This document shows, one piece after another, positions 34,680 to 47,040 of a DNA stretch of 64,000 nucleotides (the first letter of the stretch is position 1; the number at the start of each line of letters is the position of its first letter). The position numbers and the translations under genes are program-made. This stretch comes from Crossaster papposus. Taxonomy: Eukaryota; Echinodermata; Asteroidea; Velatida; Solasteridae. The stretch spans positions 496,001 to 560,000 of the forward strand of contig JBAIAA010000600.1 of assembly GCA_037893245.1 (NCBI GenBank). The letters are read 5' to 3'. Below the pieces are notes generated by a model. That model was not told the DNA's origin. It ran no database searches and was given only the letters and a program-made list of their open reading frames with translations.

Positions 34680-35228
34680 GCTTCATGCCGTTGAGTGCTT
34701 TAGATATGGAATTTATGGCCATTAAAGACCACCATTTTAAAGAATAAGGACACCATTTTCAAAATGGCGGACCTAATCGTCTGACACAGTCAAAATGCAT
34801 TTGTTGAACTGTTGGACACGGAAAACATATACATAGCCACTGGAATGAAGATTCTAGGCCTCTTACTTTCCGAGTTATGTAGTTTTATATCAGAAATGGC
34901 AGCCATTTTGAAAAATGAGGACGCCATTTTGAAAATGGCGGACCCAATCGTCTGACACACTCAATAATGCATTTTTTTAACTGTTGGACACGGAAAACAT
35001 ATACATAGCCACTGGAATGAAGATTCTAGGCCTCTTACTTTCCGAGTTATGTAGTTTTGTATCAGAAATGGCGGCCATTTTGGAAAATGGCCGCCAAGGC
35101 CACCTCAGGCAAATTCAGAGATGGCACTATATCTAAAATTTCATGTTTTGGTATAAAGTACATGTGTGCCAAGTTTCATGCTTTTACCACAAAGTGCACA
35201 AAATTTTCTCTTATCCGCTGAACTATAT
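34680..35228. repeat. Right arm of the long inverted pair
   Basis: It is an inverted copy of 30998-31580 with the same 172-bp tandem units (CCGAGTTATGTAGTTTTATA, AAAATGGCGGACC) and outer end CTTATCCGCTGAAC. After it, host sequence shared with 49050 and 54890 (AGACGTGCTCACCAGGAAC) resumes at about 35258. Confidence 0.65.
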
Positions 35229-35257
35229 ACACAGTGGCAGAAACAGCGGACGTATAG

Positions 35258-35650
35258 ACGTGCTCACCAGGAACAATTGTGATTGGTCAGTGTATGTTGG
35301 AGACGTGTTGGGGGCATGAGCATAAATCCCCGAGTCTGATTTTGATTGGTCAATATTAGCAGCATCATAATGTTAATAATCATGATAAATGAAAAGGGAC
35401 TGCGTTCCACTCACGTCGCGAACAATGCAAACGTTCGGCGACGTTCGTTATGTTTTGGTTGTGCACGTCCAATCATGGAGGTAGTGGAAATTGTTCGAGT
35501 TGTTAGCAAACGTTGGTAACGTTTGCGTGATGTGCAACGCAGCCTAGTCTCTATAAATATACCCATCACGATACGAGACACTCTCCCTTAGTCCCCTATA
35601 CATATACACTCTCTAGACTATTGTAACCTAACGCACACGCACCCACCAGT
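35258..35650 (+). promoter_or_regulatory. Candidate promoter module of A4, with TATA box
   Basis: This block recurs before A4, B5 (about 49055-49440) and A6 (about 54890-55268). It contains a 147-bp inverted-repeat segment (35398-35544; ends GACTGCGTTCCACTCACG and complement of GGCTGCGTTGCACATCACG) and CTATAAATA, with TATAAATA at 35552-35559. A dense row of CTCTC/TCCCCTA follows 30-60 bp on. The A4 ATG lies 210 bp downstream. Transcription start is inferred only; the inverted-repeat part may be a MITE. Confidence 0.4.
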
Positions 35651-35769
35651 AATAGTAGATATGATATTATCATACCTAACATTCCATAGTGTTTGTCAAA
35701 GACCTGACGCCTTGGTCTACTTGGAACGTCCTACTGATCTATGAAGGTGTACAGCCTGACAACATCGCC

Positions 35770-38700
35770 ATGGAATTCGATACAAACGGTTATTTCCTGG
35801 TCTTGTTCTCTTTTACCTACAATATGATTTGGGGATGTATTAAAAAGATTATGGGTATTTTGCTGCCGACGCTGACGGACCAATTCAGCACGCACACCTG
35901 GATCATAGGAATCATCGCATCGGTGATGAATGCAACGTCAAATTTTGGAGGTACAGGAATGCAACATGCGCTAGTCTGTGTTTTTGTATCATCAAAGTGA
36001 TTGTGGTGTTTTAATAAACTGTTTGTATGAAAGCAATATTATATAGAAATAATGATATATAGAGTGATATTTTACGGGTCCACGTAGGCCTACTTTTTTA
36101 CTACATGTACATACTAGTTTACGTTGAAGGCCCTATATCGTAGGCGAAAAGGATACCCCCACACACACAACCACATTACCTTACATACGCAATGTGGACA
36201 TTCCTTTGTCTTCGTGTAGTTAACAAACTTTGACTAAATACTCAATTTTCTCGCTTCCCCAAAACAAATTTACCCTCAAATTTGGATTATGGGCCTCTCA
36301 GCTGTCCCTTCTATCTTTTCTATATATAACCCTAACCCGTTTTTCCTCTAGCGCTCTTTTTCGGAAACTGAAAAACGGATTGTGGACGTGTGCAAGTCCA
36401 CAAACCGTAACCTCTTCCCGCATCGTGTGGACCTATATTGTTCGGAGGTCCACAGTGCGTATGCAAGACTAACTCCTCCCCACGTAACCCTGCACAATGT
36501 ACTCTTTATTAACACCAGTTAAATTAAATTGGAACTTGATTTGACTTGTAACTTTTGCACAGTATTCATTAGAAAACTCATTCGAAAACAACTGCAATCG
36601 AAAGTAAGCTCGATTTGCTTTCTTTGATTTAAGGTCTTCTAACAATACCGCTAGATGGAAGGTTTAGCAGTCGACGTTTGTTAATCGTCACCAGCACATT
36701 ACAAACCATAGGGATGTTGCTGTTCCCTTTGTCAAGAAGCACCAGTCAAATTGCTCTGGCTTTAACGGTCATAGTGGGTAAGTGCTGTGTATGAATTTTG
36801 TTACGCGTAAACCCTGCGCGCTAGGCAATCAAACAACATTAAATAATCATGACACATTACAAAAGAAAGGCATTTTGCTATTATGAGAAGGTTATTATTC
36901 TTCTGACGTTCTCAACTACATCATTTACAATAATTGTACAGTAGGTAAAAGTGACAACAAACATTGCGGTACCAAATCGAGAACACGAGCCGGCATAGAA
37001 ATGTTCGTTTGAGTTCATAACACTAGCGAGAAGCCGCGCTTTGCGCGACACCTGCTAGTTGGGTGGAATCATAACTTATGGAAAAACCTTGCTGACGTCC
37101 TGAAAACATAATGGGATTGTATGACAAACAAACCGCGAAACTTATAGAGTAGAGTACCAGCTAGGTGCGTGTATAAACTTGCTTGTTTGTCATTCCATGA
37201 TGCTTTTCAAAATGTGTCGAAAAGGTTTGTTTCATATTTCAAAAAGTTGTACATAAATCATAAAGTTTTTAATTGAAAGTAACTTTCTAAAATAAAAGCC
37301 TTGCTATTTTCTTTGAATAGACCATGAGCCACTGCATACAATGCAAAGTCATTCAGACAGGTAGCCTCCGGGAGAGCATCATTACATAAGGACCCTCGAA
37401 TGACATACTTAAAATCTCAGGGATTAACGTTTTATGCAAATTACTCATATTTCCACCACTTGGATTTTTTTAGATTTTTAGTATGCCATTCTAGGGACCC
37501 TATAGAAGGGCACTGTGGTGAAAAATATTCTAGTGCAATTTTAAATTACAATGGAATATTGCAAACAAAATTAAGTTTTTCCCTGGACTATTCAGCCCTA
37601 CTTTGATTTTGTGGGTTTTCTCCAGAATATTGGTTTGGCTGTTCATGATTATCGCACGCTTAAGGACTACTCGGTTTACAAAATAATGTACGTCAATAAT
37701 ATTTCAAAAGATGCAGAAAGGAGCCGTTTAGTGAAAACAAATGTTACCAGTCACGAATGCATTATTGTAAAATCTATAGTTGGAAAATGGCGAAAATATG
37801 TAGTTCCCCGACGACGCAGTTGTAAATGGGATCTGAAATTGAACAGTGCTATCGGGTAAAAAATAATACCAGTATTTATAACAGCTAAAAAAGGATACAA
37901 CTGGGACATTCCAAATTTAAAACATTAAATGTTGTGAAACCTATCTTTATTACAAAATGGGAAATAAGAAGAGTTGCATAAATATTATGAATAACCATGA
38001 CCATGCATGACTTTCCAAATTTTAGTACTTAAATTGTAATACCAAATTAGATTAGAAGGGTATTGACAATTTTATAGCAATTTTATAGCAATTTTATAGC
38101 AATTTTATAGCAATTTTATAGGATCATTATGCCCTTTGTCGTTGAATTATGTAGTTATAAAATCGAATAGGCCTTTGGAAAATTATTTAGCTCTCGCAGG
38201 GTGGGTTTATAGGACGGCCCTTTTCCACGTGGTTCTCATTCCCGACCGACCCTTTTTATTAAACTCCCGACCCAATTTATTTTTTATTTTTTAGTAATTT
38301 AATGAAACTCCATTCACACAAACAAATTGCAAATAAACCAAAAATGAATAGTAAATGTATACAATATGGCTCTGTGTTACATGATAGCTATTGAAAATAA
38401 AATAGTTTATTCAAAAATATGGAGTACCTGAATAATAATCAGTGAAATCCCATAAGATTAGAGGATGCATTTATGCAGTCTCTAATAAATGATGTTTAAA
38501 GTATATACCTTACTGGTATGGCGTGACTGCCACTACAGCCAAAATATTCGCGAACTGCATTGTGCAGAAGTCAACTGGGTCTTGCTAAAAAATGACTATT
38601 TTGTATGCAGTGATATAAATTCACGATAAACACACTGCATTAAAAATATACGCACTTTACACGCATTTTATTAATCCATCTAATCAGGTGGAACTGCAAT

Positions 38701-41700
38701 TTTGTTTCCGTAAAATATATATTTTTTGACCGACCAGCTCACAATCGAAATACTGTGTGCGTTGCTCAAATACAAATCTTGCTATTTTTTTTTAAAGACT
38801 ATGGGCCAGTGCATACAGTGCAAAGTCAGCCCTTTTCATTGATGCGTATCATGATTTTTTCACAGGAATCGTACGGGAAATAAAACGAACCACTTCGGGA
38901 TTTCTGTTTTATATCATCGTGAAAATGAGAATTGAAAGAAACAACAGGCCGGCCATATGATAATGCGCCCTCAATTGACGTAATGCAGTCACGTTTCTAA
39001 ATTGCAAATTCATATTTACGATAACACACAATTTCGCGACATGTGCACGATGAACGTTAAAATGTGCGCAATAGTTATAGGTTTTTATACAGTGTTTTTA
39101 TACAGATAATGTTGTAATGTTTTAGTATTGACATTGTGAAGAAAAGAAATGGGCCCAAAAGTCATTTTGTTCACGTTCCAAAAACTGTGACTGAAAAATG
39201 GTAGATGGTCGACGCGCATGGAATTCGTAGGTAAAGCCGAATTTAAAGCCGCAGACAGAGCTGGTACTTAGCTGGTACTATGTTTCTGGGAAATATCCAC
39301 AATAACCAAGGGAGTATACAAGCAGGGCACCGGCTCAAATAACATGTGCTGTGCCGCCGAATCGCGAACAGCCAACTCAGCAACTGAGTATCATGAGAAA
39401 GGGATACATATTTCAAAAAGTTGTACATAAATCATAAAGTTTTTAATTGAAAGTAACTTTCTAAAATAAAAGCCTTGCTATTTTCTTTGAATAGACCATG
39501 AGCCACTGCATACAATGCAAAGTCATTCAGACAGGTAGCCTCCGGGAGAGCATCATTACATAAGGACCCTCGAATGACATACTTAAAATCTCAGGGATTA
39601 ACGTTTTATGCAAATTACTCATATTTCCACCACTTGGATTTTTTTAGATTTTTAGTATGCCATTCTAGGGACCCTATAGAAGGGCACTGTGGTGAAAAAT
39701 ATTCTAGTGCAATTTTAAATTACAATGGAATATTGCAAACAAAATTAAGTTTTTCCCTGGACTATTCAGCCCTACTTTGATTTTGTGGGTTTTCTCCAGA
39801 ATATTGGTTTGGCTGTTCATGATTATCGCACGCTTAAGGACTACTCGGTTTACAAAATAATGTACGTCAATAATATTTCAAAAGATGCAGAAAGGAGCCG
39901 TTTAGTGAAAACAAATGTTACCAGTCACGAATGCACTATTGTAAAATCTATAGTTGGAAAATGGCGAAAATATGTAGTTCCCCGACGACGCAGTTGTAAA
40001 TGGGATCTGAAATTGAACAGTGCTATCGGGTAAAAAATAATACCAGTATTTATAACAGCTAAAAAAGGATACAACTGGGACATTCCAAATTTAAAACATT
40101 AAATGTTGTGAAACCTATCTTTATTACAAAATGGGAAATAAAAAGAGTTGCATAAATATTATGAATAACCATGACCATGCATGACTTTCCAAATTTTAGT
40201 ACTTAAATTGTAATACCAAATTAGATTAGAAGGGTATTGACAATTTTATAGCAATTTTATAGCAATTTTATAGCAATTTTATAGCAATTTTATAGGATCA
40301 TTATGCCCTTTGTCGTTGAATTATGTAGTTATAAAATCGAATAGGCCTTTGGAAAATTATTTAGCTCTCGCAGGGTGGGTTTATAGGACGGCCCTTTTCC
40401 ACGTGGTTCTCATTCCCGACCGACCCTTTTTATTAAACTCCCGACCCAATTTATTTTTTATTTTTTAGTAATTTAATGAAACTCCATTCACACAAACAAA
40501 TTGCAAATAAACCAAAAATGAATAGTAAATGTATACAATATGGCTCTGTGTTACATGATAGCTATTGAAAATAAATAGTTTATTCAAAAATATGGAGTAC
40601 CTGAATAATAATCAGTGAAATCCCATAAGATTAGAGGATGCATTTATGCAGTCTCTAATAAATGATGTTTAAAGTATATACCTTACTGGTATGGCGTGAC
40701 TGCCACTACAGCCAAAATATTCGCGAACTGCATTGTGCAGAAGTCAACTGGGTCTTGCTAAAAAATGACTATTTTGTATGCAGTGATATAAATTCACGAT
40801 AAACACACTGCATTAAAAATATACGCACTTTACACGCATTTTATTAATCCATCTAATCAGGTGGAACTGCAATTTTGTTTCCGTAAAATATATATTTTTT
40901 GACCGACCAGCTCACAATCGAAATACTGTGTGCGTTGCTCAAATACAAATCTTGCTATTTTTTTTTAAAGACTATGGGCCAGTGCATACAGTGCAAAGTC
41001 AGCCCTTTTCATTGATGCGTATCATGATTTTTTCACAGGAATCGTACGGGAAATAAAACGAACCACTTCGGGATTTCTGTTTTATATCATCGTGAAAATG
41101 AGAATTGAAAGAAACAACAGGCCGGCCATATGATAATGCGCCCTCAATTGACGTAATGCAGTCACGTTTCTAAATTGCAAATTCATATTTACGATAACAC
41201 ACAATTTCGCGACATGTGCACGATGAACGTTAAAATGTGCGCAATAGTTATAGGTTTTTATACAGTGTTTTTATACAGATAATGTTGTAATGTTTTAGTA
41301 TTGACATTGTGAAGAAAAGAAATGGGCCCAAAAGTCATTTTGTTCACGTTCCAAAAACTGTGACTGAAAAATGGTAGATGGTCGACGCGCATGGAATTCG
41401 TAGGTAAAGCCGAATTTAAAGCCGCAGACAGAGCTGGTACTTAGCTGGTACTATGTTTCTGGGAAATATCCACAATAACCAAGGGAGTATACAAGCAGGG
41501 CACCGGCTCAAATAACATGTGCTGTGCCGCCGAATCGCGAACAGCCAACTCAGCAACTGAGTATCATGAGAAAGGGATACATATTTCAAAAAGTTGTACA
41601 TAAATCATAAAGTTTTTAATTGAAAGTAACTTTCTAAAATAAAAGCCTTGCTATTTTCTTTGAATAGACCATGAGCCACTGCATACAATGCAAAGTCATT

Positions 41701-44217
41701 CAGACAGGTAGCCTCCGGGAGAGCATCATTACATAAGGACCCTCGAATGACATACTTAAAATCTCAGGGATTAACGTTTTATGCAAATTACTCATATTTC
41801 CACCACTTGGATTTTTTTAGATTTTTAGTATGCCATTCTAGGGACCCTATAGAAGGGCACTGTGGTGAAAAATATTCTAGTGCAATTTTAAATTACAATG
41901 GAATATTGCAAACAAAATTAAGTTTTTCCCTGGACTATTCAGCCCTACTTTGATTTTGTGGGTTTTCTCCAGAATATTGGTTTGGCTGTTCATGATTATC
42001 GCACGCTTAAGGACTACTCGGTTTACAAAATAATGTACGTCAATAATATTTCAAAAGATGCAGAAAGGAGCCGTTTAGTGAAAACAAATGTTACCAGTCA
42101 CGAATGCACTATTGTAAAATCTATAGTTGGAAAATGGCGAAAATATGTAGTTCCCCGACGACGCAGTTGTAAATGGGATCTGAAATTGAACAGTGCTATC
42201 GGGTAAAAAATAATACCAGTATTTATAACAGCTAAAAAAGGATACAACTGGGACATTCCAAATTTAAAACATTAAATGTTGTGAAACCTATCTTTATTAC
42301 AAAATGGGAAATAAAAAGAGTTGCATAAATATTATGAATAACCATGACCATGCATGACTTTCCAAATTTTAGTACTTAAATTGTAATACCAAATTAGATT
42401 AGAAGGGTATTGACAATTTTATAGCAATTTTATAGCAATTTTATAGCAATTTTATAGCAATTTTATAGGATCATTATGCCCTTTGTCGTTGAATTATGTA
42501 GTTATAAAATCGAATAGGCCTTTGGAAAATTATTTAGCTCTCGCAGGGTGGGTTTATAGGACGGCCCTTTTCCACGTGGTTCTCATTCCCGACCGACCCT
42601 TTTTATTAAACTCCCGACCCAATTTATTTTTTATTTTTTAGTAATTTAATGAAACTCCATTCACACAAACAAATTGCAAATAAACCAAAAATGAATAGTA
42701 AATGTATACAATATGGCTCTGTGTTACATGATAGCTATTGAAAATAAATAGTTTATTCAAAAATATGGAGTACCTGAATAATAATCAGTGAAATCCCATA
42801 AGATTAGAGGATGCATTTATGCAGTCTCTAATAAATGATGTTTAAAGTATATACCTTACTGGTATGGCGTGACTGCCACTACAGCCAAAATATTCGCGAA
42901 CTGCATTGTGCAGAAGTCAACTGGGTCTTGCTAAAAAATGACTATTTTGTATGCAGTGATATAAATTCACGATAAACACACTGCATTAAAAATATACGCA
43001 CTTTACACGCATTTTATTAATCCATCTAATCAGGTGGAACTGCAATTTTGTTTCCGTAAAATATATATTTTTTGACCGACCAGCTCACAATCGAAATACT
43101 GTGTGCGTTGCTCAAATACAAATCTTGCTATTTTTTTTTAAAGACTATGGGCCAGTGCATACAGTGCAAAGTCAGCCCTTTTCATTGATGCGTATCATGA
43201 TTTTTTCACAGGAATCGTACGGGAAATAAAACGAACCACTTCGGGATTTCTGTTTTATATCATCGTGAAAATGAGAATTGAAAGAAACAACAGGCCGGCC
43301 ATATGATAATGCGCCCTCAATTGACGTAATGCAGTCACGTTTCTAAATTGCAAATTCATATTTACGATAACACACAATTTCGCGACATGTGCACGATGAA
43401 CGTTAAAATGTGCGCAATAGTTATAGGTTTTTATACAGTGTTTTTATACAGATAATGTTGTAATGTTTTAGTATTGACATTGTGAAGAAAAGAAATGGGC
43501 CCAAAAGTCATTTTGTTCACGTTCCAAAAACTGTGACTGAAAAATGGTAGATGGTCGACGCGCATGGAATTCGTAGGTAAAGCCGAATTTAAAGCCGCAG
43601 ACAGAGCTGGTACTTAGCTGGTACTATGTTTCTGGGAAATATCCACAATAACCAAGGGAGTATACAAGCAGGGCACCGGCTCAAATAACATGTGCTGTGC
43701 CGCCGAATCGCGAACAGCCAACTCAGCAACTGAGTATCATGAGAAAGGGATACAATTTTGTGAAGGCTTTGGCCCGAATTCCGGCAAGAATAACGCAATA
43801 GCTGCCGCCCAATCGCGTAAAGCCAATTCGGCAAAAGAGCAAGGGATACAATTTCGGGAAGGCTTCGGCCCGAACTCCGGCAAGAATAACGCAATAGTTT
43901 ATGCAAAAAGGCCCACACATATCAACAGGCAATCGAAAATCGACTACACGTTTATCAGTAACGTTTGTTAGTGTTACTCCTAAAATTTACCACGGAGAAA
44001 TAAGAGGGTTTCTTTAAAATCTTACCCCGTGAGTCGTCGCCGCGAACGACCTGCAACCCGCCGCACCGACGCCAGCGGCCCACACGACGCGCACGCCGAG
44101 TCGCCCGACCAAACGCGCGGAGTTTTTTCAACATGGCGCCGCCCTAATGCCAAGATGGCGCGGCCCTGTGTTATAAAATGGCTGCCCGTGTCCAAGATGG
44201 CGCATTTTTGGTTCATT

Positions 44218-44252
<35 letters not shown>

Positions 44253-46849
44253 TATGTACTTAGGTGAGGTTGCTTGTTGCTTGCTTGACAAACTTGAAGT
44301 GCTGTTGCAGTGACACGGGACTTGGCAGCAGCTGATGATCTTGTGTAAGCTGCTGGCGCAGGACCGAGATGACCTCTTCATATGGAAACGTTTTTCTGGA
44401 TTTGTCTCATAAAAGAAGTTGACCACATATCAGCGCCCTGTGAGATCCACAGGACCGCCACTGACTGTTACTACAGGGCAGTTCCATTGTGGAAATGGGT
44501 AAATAAACAGTAAATGAACAGTAGCACAAAATAATATAATGGTAACAAATCGCGTAGTTTAGTTCTACTGTAATGTATTTGAACGACTTACTTTTCTGAT
44601 TATAACATCAATACCATACTAGGAAAACATAAATTAAACTGAAAACAATTTCTACTCGAAACTACATAGTCAAAAGCGTCCGAATACTAGTGTATGAAAC
44701 TTGGCGCGGCGTGGCAGAGAATCCACCCCTACAGCTTTAATAGTATAATCCAATAAAAGCCAGAGAAAAAATGGTTTTATTTGTAAAAGTTCACTTTAAA
44801 TTCAACCCAAAAATTAAGAGATATCTTAAAACATAGTCTTACATGTTACTAATAAATAAAATCTATACTTGATATCATAGAATTGTAGCATTTGACGATG
44901 AAAGAATAATGAGTGGCAATTGAAAGCGTCACAAGATTAGTGATGCTTGGCGTACTAGAGCATCCGGGACATTTAGGTGAAAGGTCATTTCAGACGCTAG
45001 CTGTTAATGGTCAATGCTCTTTAAAGCCTTTGTTCCGACGAACTTATTTAACCAATCAAAATAAGTTTTATATCACAAGAAAGCTAACAATCAGCATATT
45101 CATAAACCGCTAGGCCCAAAGCAGCCTGGTCACGACGAAACGAGTGAGGGCTTGCGAAAGCGGGTCATGTACACAGACATAAATAATTGTCTGTGGTCAT
45201 GTTCGAAGAAACTCGCTGTTTTGCCAACTCTCCCACGTACAAACGAGGACATCTTGCAGACTTCCTTTTTTTTCCCGACAAAACCGAGAAACTGACTGGT
45301 AATATTTTTAGGTTTTGGATTTGATGAATAGTTGTTCTAGTGACTCGCGGGCGGCCCAATGCTAGCAATGAAATCACTTATTTGTGAAAAAAAATGCTAA
45401 TTTGCCCTATGTACGCAGGCCGCACGGAGCGGATAAGACAACGTTTTAATATGCATGCCAGGATCTGACAAACTCCTTGAAGCTTAAACAGTTAGAGTTC
45501 GAAGCGAACTCTTCATGTCTTCATGCAATGACCGACCATCATCCAGCAGCAATTGCAAGCAGAAGCTTAACTTAAATAATTGAATGTACCACCCGATTTT
45601 GTATTTTGCCAGGACCTCCCATAGGAATTACCAGCGTTCTGAACAAAGTCTTACTAGGACGACACTTTCGTGAGCGTTTCACCTTGGCCTCTGGGATTGG
45701 ACACGCCGGGCAGGCAGTTGCCCTTCTTGTTTTTGCACCGATGACACAGCTTTTCCTCGACACCTACGGTTGGAGAGGAGCGTCGCTGCTTATTGCTGGA
45801 ATTAGCATGCATCAGATTGCTAGCGCAGCCGTTGTCAGGGTCAGCAAATCACAATACGAGTCTCTTGCTGATAGCTCAGATAACCACAATGACGACACCG
45901 ACAAGGAAGGATGCAGCAGCCGTATTCATCTCGTCAAAGCTTTAGATCTCGGAATATTAACAGAGTTCAGGTTTTGGATTTCGTTTATTTGTCAAATAGG
46001 TGTGTCGTTTGCCTTTAATTCTTGGTTGCTGTATTACGTTCCTCATCTAGAAGTCAAAGGTTTCTCGCCTCAAGTGGCTGCAGCTCTTTGCTCGGCAGCT
46101 GCCGTCGGATATTTACTTGGGTCGATCATCTGGGCGCCCTTCATCGACCGAGGCTTCGTCAAATGCTCAACAGCGATCATCGTCAGCAGCATATGTCTGA
46201 CTTTGTCGTTTGTCGTGGATCCCTGGGTGAATGACATTCCCAGCAATGTGGCCTTCACCTTTGTCTTTGGGATGTTCTTCTCGGCATTATACACCCTCTG
46301 TGACGTCTTGACTAAGGATCTCTTTGAAATGGATCGACTAGTGAGCGCCTTCTGCTGGAGTCGAGTATTCCTTTTTGTACCCGGAATTCTTGCTGGTTTC
46401 GTACCTGGTAAGTATACAATGTCCTGGGCGAGTTTACTGTACGGAACCTTTGTATTGGAGTTATTTGATGGAAATACAAATACATGTGACTTCTTGAGCT
46501 TGTTTTCTTTCAAAACATTAGTTTTCGTTACAACGTCAAAGACTTGAAAAACCAGGTAAATTAAACGTTGGATTTAAAAACGTGTTGCAGACATTATTGC
46601 CAAAAATTGTAAATTGCTAAACAAATAAAAAATTGATACGCCAAGAAAAACCAGTGAAATGATATCCGACGATTGATGTTATACAATTGTTGACCATATC
46701 GGTGTTTTGATTGTTTTTGATACATAGGCTGGATGTACGAAGCTAGAGGAAGCTATGACTTGGCGTTTGTCGTGATTGGCCTGGTACCAACTATCAGCCT
46801 CCTGCCGCTGATTATTGGGCGACTGCGAAATACCGTGGAGGGTTTGTGA
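35770..46849 (+). CDS. A4: complete monocarboxylate-transporter-like gene (SLC16/MFS)
   Basis: Exons are 35770-35950, 36634-36777, 45613-46407 and 46728-46849, with GT-AG phase 1 introns and a TGA stop; 413 aa. Start context CATCGCCATGG. It is subtype A in exons 1 and 3 (NMIWGCIKKIMGILL; CSSRIHLV; ISFICQ). Exon 2 begins A-like (SRSTSQIA) but ends B-like (LALTVIVG), a mosaic. Unique changes include FTFVFGMFF where others have VTFVCGMFF. Domain order is as in B2: 12 TM segments, RHFRERFTLASGIGHAG, GWRGASLLIAG, acidic loop. Intron 2 is 8.8 kb because it contains the Helitron-like element swollen by a 2.17-kb triplication. The nearest upstream TATA-like box is 210 bp before the ATG. All exons are open. 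Confidence 0.9.
37233..43752. repeat. 2.17-kb direct tandem triplication
   Basis: The copies are 37233-39406 (2174 bp), 39407-41579 (2173 bp) and 41580-43752 (2173 bp). Copy 1 differs from copies 2 and 3 at about three sites (for example GCATTATT versus GCACTATT, one A in an A-run, AAGAAG versus AAAAAG). I see no difference between copies 2 and 3. Junctions read GGGATA|CATATTTC. Copy 2 to 3 is the youngest step. A1 and A6 have one, shorter, copy. Assembly duplication is the main alternative. Confidence 0.95.
37484..37855 (+). other. Possible captured exon inside the Helitron (three copies)
   Basis: About 370 bp are bounded by a T-rich acceptor (TTTTTAG|TATGCC) and a donor-like GG|GTAAAA. The region holds two overlapping frames that look like one older coding stretch: ILNYNGILQTKLSFSLDYS, then VGFLQNIGLAVHDYRTL through WRKYVVPRRRSCKWDLKL. 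A1 has one extra base where the frames change. Copies recur in the other two triplication units, in A1 (about 2190-2575) and in A6. I do not recognise the protein. It may be a gene fragment picked up by the Helitron or chance coding potential. Confidence 0.3.
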
Positions 46850-46995
46850 TGGAAAATTTTACACGAAGATTAGTTTACCGATATTATTGTGAAAACTTGA
46901 TTTCAAACCGAACTTGCAAGGAAAACGTGAATCAGTGTCCGGTGATTGGTAGGGAGTTATTGACCATAATCGCGTTTGATAGTTTTTGATAACAG

Positions 46996-47034
46996 GCTAA
47001 TATGAAAAGCAAGAGGAAGCTACGCTTTGCCGGT
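46996..47034 (+). pseudogene. Truncated exon 4' of A4
   Basis: Only the first 39 bp of the terminal-exon duplicate remain (GCTAATATGAAAAGC to GCTTTGCCGG). The GGTAATTCTGTCCC element begins 7 bp later. The rest of the relic exon and about 0.5 kb of 3' flank are missing compared with B5. Confidence 0.7.
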
Positions 47035-47040
47035 GTGGAC

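Larger units (their letters stand above)
37023..44250 (-). mobile_element. Helitron-like element in intron 2 of A4, expanded
   Basis: It has the same ends and insertion site as in A1: CTAG plus GC-rich hairpin at 37023-37055 and a TCTA-type end near 44250, with host T/A outside. It is about 7.2 kb instead of 2.15 kb, partly because of an extra block absent from A1 (about 38060-38850, including a (TTTTATAGCAA)n array), but mainly because of the tandem triplication described separately. The GC-rich patch and GCCCTAATGCCAAGATGGC motif occur near 44030-44200. Confidence 0.6.

Noticed and set aside
35689-35769. An N-terminal extension of the A-type protein (FVKDLTPWSTWN...) upstream of MEFDTNG
   Set aside because: No ATG begins it, B copies do not share the sequence in frame, and the MEFD ATG has the good context CATCGCCATGG.
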